A DNA stretch of 64,000 nt. Source: Rapana venosa. Lineage: Eukaryota > Mollusca > Gastropoda > Neogastropoda > Muricidae. The notes under the pieces were generated by a model that searched no databases, had not been told where the DNA came from, and saw only the letters and a list, made by a program, of their open reading frames with translations. The position numbers and the translations under genes were made by a program. The DNA lies in NCBI GenBank assembly GCA_028751875.1, contig CM054157.1, positions 1,393,973 through 1,457,972 on the forward strand, given 5' to 3'. The first letter of the stretch is position 1. Each line of letters opens with the position of its first letter. Shown here in pieces: positions 62,001 to 64,000 of the stretch.

Positions 62001-63176
62001 TGGTGGTTCAAAAGTCCTCTCCAATGGTGGTGCTTCAAAAGTCCTCTCAGATGGTTGTGGTTCAAAAGTCCTCTCAGATGGTTGTGGTTCAAAAGTCCTC
62101 TCAGATGGTTGTGGTTCAACAGTCCTCTCCAATGGTGGTGGTTCAAAAGTCCTCTCAGATGGTTGTGGTTCAAAAGTCCTCCCCAATGGTGGTGGTTCAA
62201 AAGTCCTCTCAGATGGTTGTGGTTCAAAAGTCCTCTCCAATGGTGGTGGTTCAAAAGTCCTCTCCAATGGTGGTGGTTCAAAAGACCTCTCCAATGGTGG
62301 TGGTTCAAAAGTCCTCTCCAATGGTGGTGGCTCAAAAGTCCTCTCCAATGGTGGTGGCTCAAAAGTCCTCTCAGATGGTTGTGGTTCAAACTGGCTCCAT
62401 CAGACTGCAGCCTCAGTGCTCTCACCCCTTGGCTATCGTCCCCCCATGGTTGTTTTTATTTTATTCTTTTATTTTCAGGATAATGGAATAAGCACTCATG
62501 TGCTTTTTTACAATCAGTCCCCCTGTGTATGCAGTTTTGTAAATTTTGTCATCCATTCCCACCGGCACACAATGGCCTACTCTTCCAAAAAGCGGAATGG
62601 GTTTTGTCATGTGTGCAAGATGTTCTGCGTGTGTTCACACACGGGACCTTGGTTTATAGTCTCACCCAAAGGATAACTAGTGTGTCTTTGTGGTATGTTG
62701 CAGAGAATGCCCGGCAGATGTGATGTGCTGTCGTTTTTCACCAGACGGAAGTCATTTGGCTGTGGGGCTGTGTGATGGGTCCATCAAAGTGAGTCTGGCA
62801 GTTGTACAGATCTATGATTTCCTCTTTTCCTTCATCTTTTGATATTTTTTAAAGATTTTTTTTTTTAATCCTTCCTTTACATGTTGTAGTTTGGTGTTCC
62901 CACATTTCAGCTGTGTGGGTGTGTGGGTGTGTGGGTGGGTGTGTGGGTGTGTGTTTGTGTATTCATTCAATGTTTTTAAATTATTTCTGCTGTGTTAGAG
63001 TACTTCTTTGTTAGAATTTAAATTTTTTTTTTTTTACTGTGAACTACATGTGCTTTGAGCTTTTGATACAGATTATGAAGTAGTGGTAGTGTGTGTGGGG
63101 GTGGGGGTGGGGGGAGGGAGTGGATTGTGGGGGGGGGGGGACGGCTGTTGGAAATCATCATCATACATCACCTGCA

Positions 63177-63227
<51 letters not shown>

Positions 63228-63537
63228 ACCACTACCACCCCCATCATCATTATCATCATCATCCCACCCCCACCACGATCATCATTATCATCAGAATCAT
63301 CATCATTGTTAGTACCATTACTGTCAGTTATTATTGATTATCATGATCATCTGGGAGACCATGTCAGTCACTGCCTGTGTTGTCATGTTCAGATCTTTGG
63401 CATGAACAGCACCCAGACGCTGTACAGTCTGACTGATGACGACACTACCGCCAGTCGGCTGCCTGTCACCCAGATCCGCTTTCTGTCTGACGACCAAGGG
63501 CCGCAGCACTCCTATCAACACAGAATGATGGCCTGTT
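53365..63537 (+). CDS. WD40-repeat gene, first three exons (partial)
   Basis: Exons 53365-53480, 62704-62788 and 63393-63537 join in phase: 38 codons, a split Ile, 28 codons, then 48 codons and a split codon. The product continues beyond the window. Exon 2 is a WD40 repeat (ADVMCCRFSPDGSHLAVGLC, DGSIK), and exon 3 starts another strand (IFGMNSTQTLYSL) followed by SRLPVTQIRFLSDD. An in-frame TGA nine bases before the ATG supports the start. WD40 proteins are scaffolds; I do not recognise the subfamily. Intron 1 is 9.2 kb, with a long minisatellite and SINEs. Confidence 0.75.
53481..54168. other. WD40 intron 1, low-complexity sequence
   Basis: It contains an A-rich/G run at 53636-53678, a GTA/GTG repeat at 53866-53930 and A/C-rich sequence near 54063-54125. 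No gene is seen. Confidence 0.55.
54169..54652. mobile_element. Candidate piggyBac-like MITE, 484 bp
   Basis: It lies between TTAA (54165-54168) and TTAA (54653-54656). Ends CTCTCAGAGGACGG and CCATCCCGAGTGAG pair imperfectly. Two internal palindromes CCGCTATAGCGG occur at 54187 and 54231. There is no transposase. The weak end repeat makes this a candidate only. Confidence 0.5.
54657..55690. other. WD40 intron 1, AT-rich
   Basis: It holds C runs at 54828-54840 and 54894-54904 and is otherwise unique. No gene is recognised. Confidence 0.5.
55690..56165. repeat. CAGA, CA and ACTC microsatellites
   Basis: A GACA/ATAGATA-rich part, then CA, CAGA, ACTC and a long CA run to 56160. Confidence 0.92.
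56308..56690 (+). mobile_element. SINE-2, full length
   Basis: It contains TGACTTCAGTCCTGTGGGTC, a box-B-like GGATTTGAATTTC, GTTAAAGATCCCCCTATTCA and AGTTGGAATGTGTTGATTGA. The head is more diverged than in the copies at 34799 and 35748. Confidence 0.72.
56691..57215. other. WD40 intron 1, unique
   Basis: AT-rich without recognised features. Confidence 0.5.
57216..57370. repeat. TG then CA microsatellite
   Basis: A TG run (57221-57245) and a long CA run (57282-57367) 36 bp apart, a potential hairpin-forming inverted pair. Confidence 0.9.
57635..57995 (-). mobile_element. SINE-1, minus, tail type b
   Basis: The tail part GTAGCCACATTCCAACTTTG precedes sequence whose reverse complement is the head of the 1957 copy (CCAACATTTCCCTTTCTTCC, CAGTTTGATGGG). 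The box-B complement is GGAATCAAACCCAG. The middle of the body is deleted. Confidence 0.68.
58535..58585. repeat. C run and ACTC repeat
   Basis: A 17-base C run followed by CA and ACTC repeats. Confidence 0.9.
58586..58910 (+). mobile_element. SINE-1, full length, tail type a
   Basis: The head GGAATGGCCTGGTGGTTAGC and box-B-like GAGTTCAATTCCCG are followed by AAAGTCCTTCGGATGAGACT, GTAGGCCATTGTGTGCCGGT and GCTTATTCCATTATCCTTG, then AATAAATA. This is the most complete tail-a copy. Confidence 0.85.
58911..59734. other. WD40 intron 1, low complexity
   Basis: CA tract 58976-59004, A/C-rich sequence, and a C run at 59433-59447. No gene is seen. Confidence 0.5.
59735..59815 (+). mobile_element. 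CR1/L2-like LINE tail
   Basis: It contains GCATTGATTTGTTTGCTTTA and AGATTCAGCACTGTATAAAT, then ATT-rich sequence. Confidence 0.72.
60172..60225 (+). mobile_element. SINE-1 head fragment
   Basis: It contains GGCATAGCCTAGTGGTTAGA and GAGCTTGTGATCTGCCAG, then a TG and G run. The body is absent. Confidence 0.65.
60300..60735 (-). mobile_element. SINE-1, minus, tail type b, at minisatellite edge
   Basis: It contains tail b (GAGCTCCAAGGTTACCCAAT, GGTAGCTGCATTCTAACTTC), body (AGATGTTCTGAGTGTGTTCG, CTATAGTCTCATCCAAAGTA) and the head-side GGGACTGGAGTTGGCACTGA. Its head region, from about 60695, merges into the 27-bp minisatellite: ATCCTCTCAAATGGTGGTGG is already one unit. Confidence 0.75.
60736..62392. 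repeat. 27-bp minisatellite with 729-bp higher-order repeat
   Basis: About 62 units of GGTGGTGGTTCAAAAGTCCT plus CTCCAAT, mostly 27 bp; the left part also has 25-bp units with TCAGAT. Because 27 is divisible by three, one frame stays open for 644 codons (NGGGSKVLS nonapeptide). Distinct variants (CAACAGTCC, AACAGTGGTGG, CAATACTCC) recur exactly 729 bp apart (61161 and 61890; 61388 and 62117), so a block of about 410 bp or more was duplicated with a spacing of 27 units. It is derived from the neighbouring SINE-1. Confidence 0.95.
62455..62683 (-). mobile_element. SINE-1, minus, tail type a
   Basis: It contains GATAATGGAATAAGCACTCA, CATTCCCACCGGCACACAAT, AAGATGTTCTGCGTGTGTTC and TTTATAGTCTCACCCAAAGG. 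It ends about 20 bp before the WD40 exon 2. Confidence 0.82.
62704..62788 (+). CDS. WD40 gene exon 2
   Basis: An 85-bp exon encoding ECPADVMCCRFSPDGSHLAV GLCDGSIK, a typical WD40 blade (FSPDGSxLAVGxxDGxIK). Acceptor GTTGCAG, donor GTGAGT. It starts with one base of a split codon. Confidence 0.85.
62900..63330. repeat. TG/G and ATC microsatellites
   Basis: GTGTGGG-rich sequence (62920-62955, 63090-63140) and a CAT/ATC run (63164-63300), about 95 bp before WD40 exon 3. Confidence 0.9.
63393..63537 (+). CDS. WD40 gene exon 3
   Basis: Forty-eight codons plus one base: IFGMNSTQTLYSLTDDDTTA, SRLPVTQIRFLSDDQGPQHS, YQHRMMAC. It starts in phase 0 after CATGTTCAG and ends at GTGAGT. LPVTQIRF is the start of the next WD40 strand. 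Confidence 0.8.
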
Positions 63538-63784
63538 GTGAGTTGTTAATGTGTGTGTGCAGGGGGGAGGGGGGGGGGACATGTCAGAGTACAAACAAAT
63601 GGACAGCCACATAAGAAGACAAACTAGTTTTGGTCTGTTTCATGCTGAAAACTGACATGCGTGTGCTTACAGACTTGTGCGTGTCAAAAAAACCCCATGA
63701 CAATTGAAAATTGGAAAGAGCCGGTAGATACCTCTGGACTGTCCTGGCAAAATTGGTAGATTGAAGTCTTAACTGTATCCCTGA

Positions 63785-63885
63785 AGGTGGAATGCAGCTA
63801 CCTCAATTAACAGTCTCATAATTATGCAAAATCTCACCCTTGGTGAACCTCGGAACTCTAACCAAAGAACAACACCCCTCCCCCT
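63785..63885 (+). mobile_element. SINE-1 tail b fragment
   Basis: It contains CCCTGAAGGTGGAATGCAGC, GCAAAATCTCACCCTTGGTG and ACCTCGGAACTCTAACC. Tail only. Confidence 0.65.
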
Positions 63886-64000
63886 CTAAAAAAAAACATA
63901 CCCCCAAAATTAAAAACAAAAAAAAAGACCACCATCACTTTGTGAAGCATATGTGAGAGTATATAATTTTGTGAGAGTATATAATGCGAGAGCACATACA

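Noticed and set aside
60742..62676. A 644-codon Gly/Ser repeat protein (NGGGSKVLS)
   Set aside because: A 27-bp minisatellite keeps frames open on both strands (470 and 418 codons on the other). It derives from SINE sequence inside an intron, and has no promoter, splice or codon-bias support.

Overview
The window is animal nuclear DNA: small exons with GT-AG introns, a twin CX9C gene, a mitochondrial fatty-acid synthase gene and a very high load of SINEs, LINEs, piggyBac-like elements, minisatellites and CA/TG tracts. The mix of non-LTR families and tRNA-derived SINEs suggests a lophotrochozoan, most likely a gastropod mollusc. That placement is inference. No bacterial gene, CRISPR array or free-standing tRNA/rRNA gene was recognised.

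Four host genes can be assembled exon by exon, with consistent splice phases. (1) VPS53, plus strand, 211-21850: 13 exons coding for about the last 634 residues of the GARP/EARP tethering-complex subunit; the start lies left of the window. (2) A C22orf39 (UPF0545/PANTS) homologue, plus strand, 32612-36571: complete, 4 exons, 148 residues, with a twin CX9C pattern. (3) OXSM, the mitochondrial 3-oxoacyl-ACP synthase, minus strand, 52905-42099: complete, 7 exons, 439 residues, with the Cys-His-His triad and active-site Lys. (4) The first three exons of a WD40-repeat gene, plus strand, from 53365 to beyond the right edge. OXSM and the WD40 gene are head to head, 459 bp apart. C22orf39 and OXSM converge.

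Most of the rest is mobile or repetitive. There are at least four non-LTR lineages: a 5'-truncated LINE at 15954-18716; a degenerate LINE at about 27000-30022 split by an 872-bp insertion; an RNase H-encoding LINE with two copies; and a LINE with GAA-rich tails with several short copies, four in perfect target-site duplications. A further CR1/L2-like LINE is seen mainly as 3' tails. tRNA-headed SINE families are dispersed through the introns, one of them with two alternative 3' tails. Two 1.5-kb piggyBac-like elements and one smaller candidate are bounded by TTAA.

Several minisatellites abut SINE ends and seem to have grown from SINE sequence; two give long artefactual open frames (745 and 644 codons). 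Nested insertions give a relative chronology. Transposon tails and UG-repeat tracts sit within a few tens of bases of VPS53 splice sites. I found no convincing new multi-gene system; the most notable signals are the SINE-derived minisatellites, one with 729-bp higher-order periodicity, the modular SINE tails, and the piggyBac-like series.
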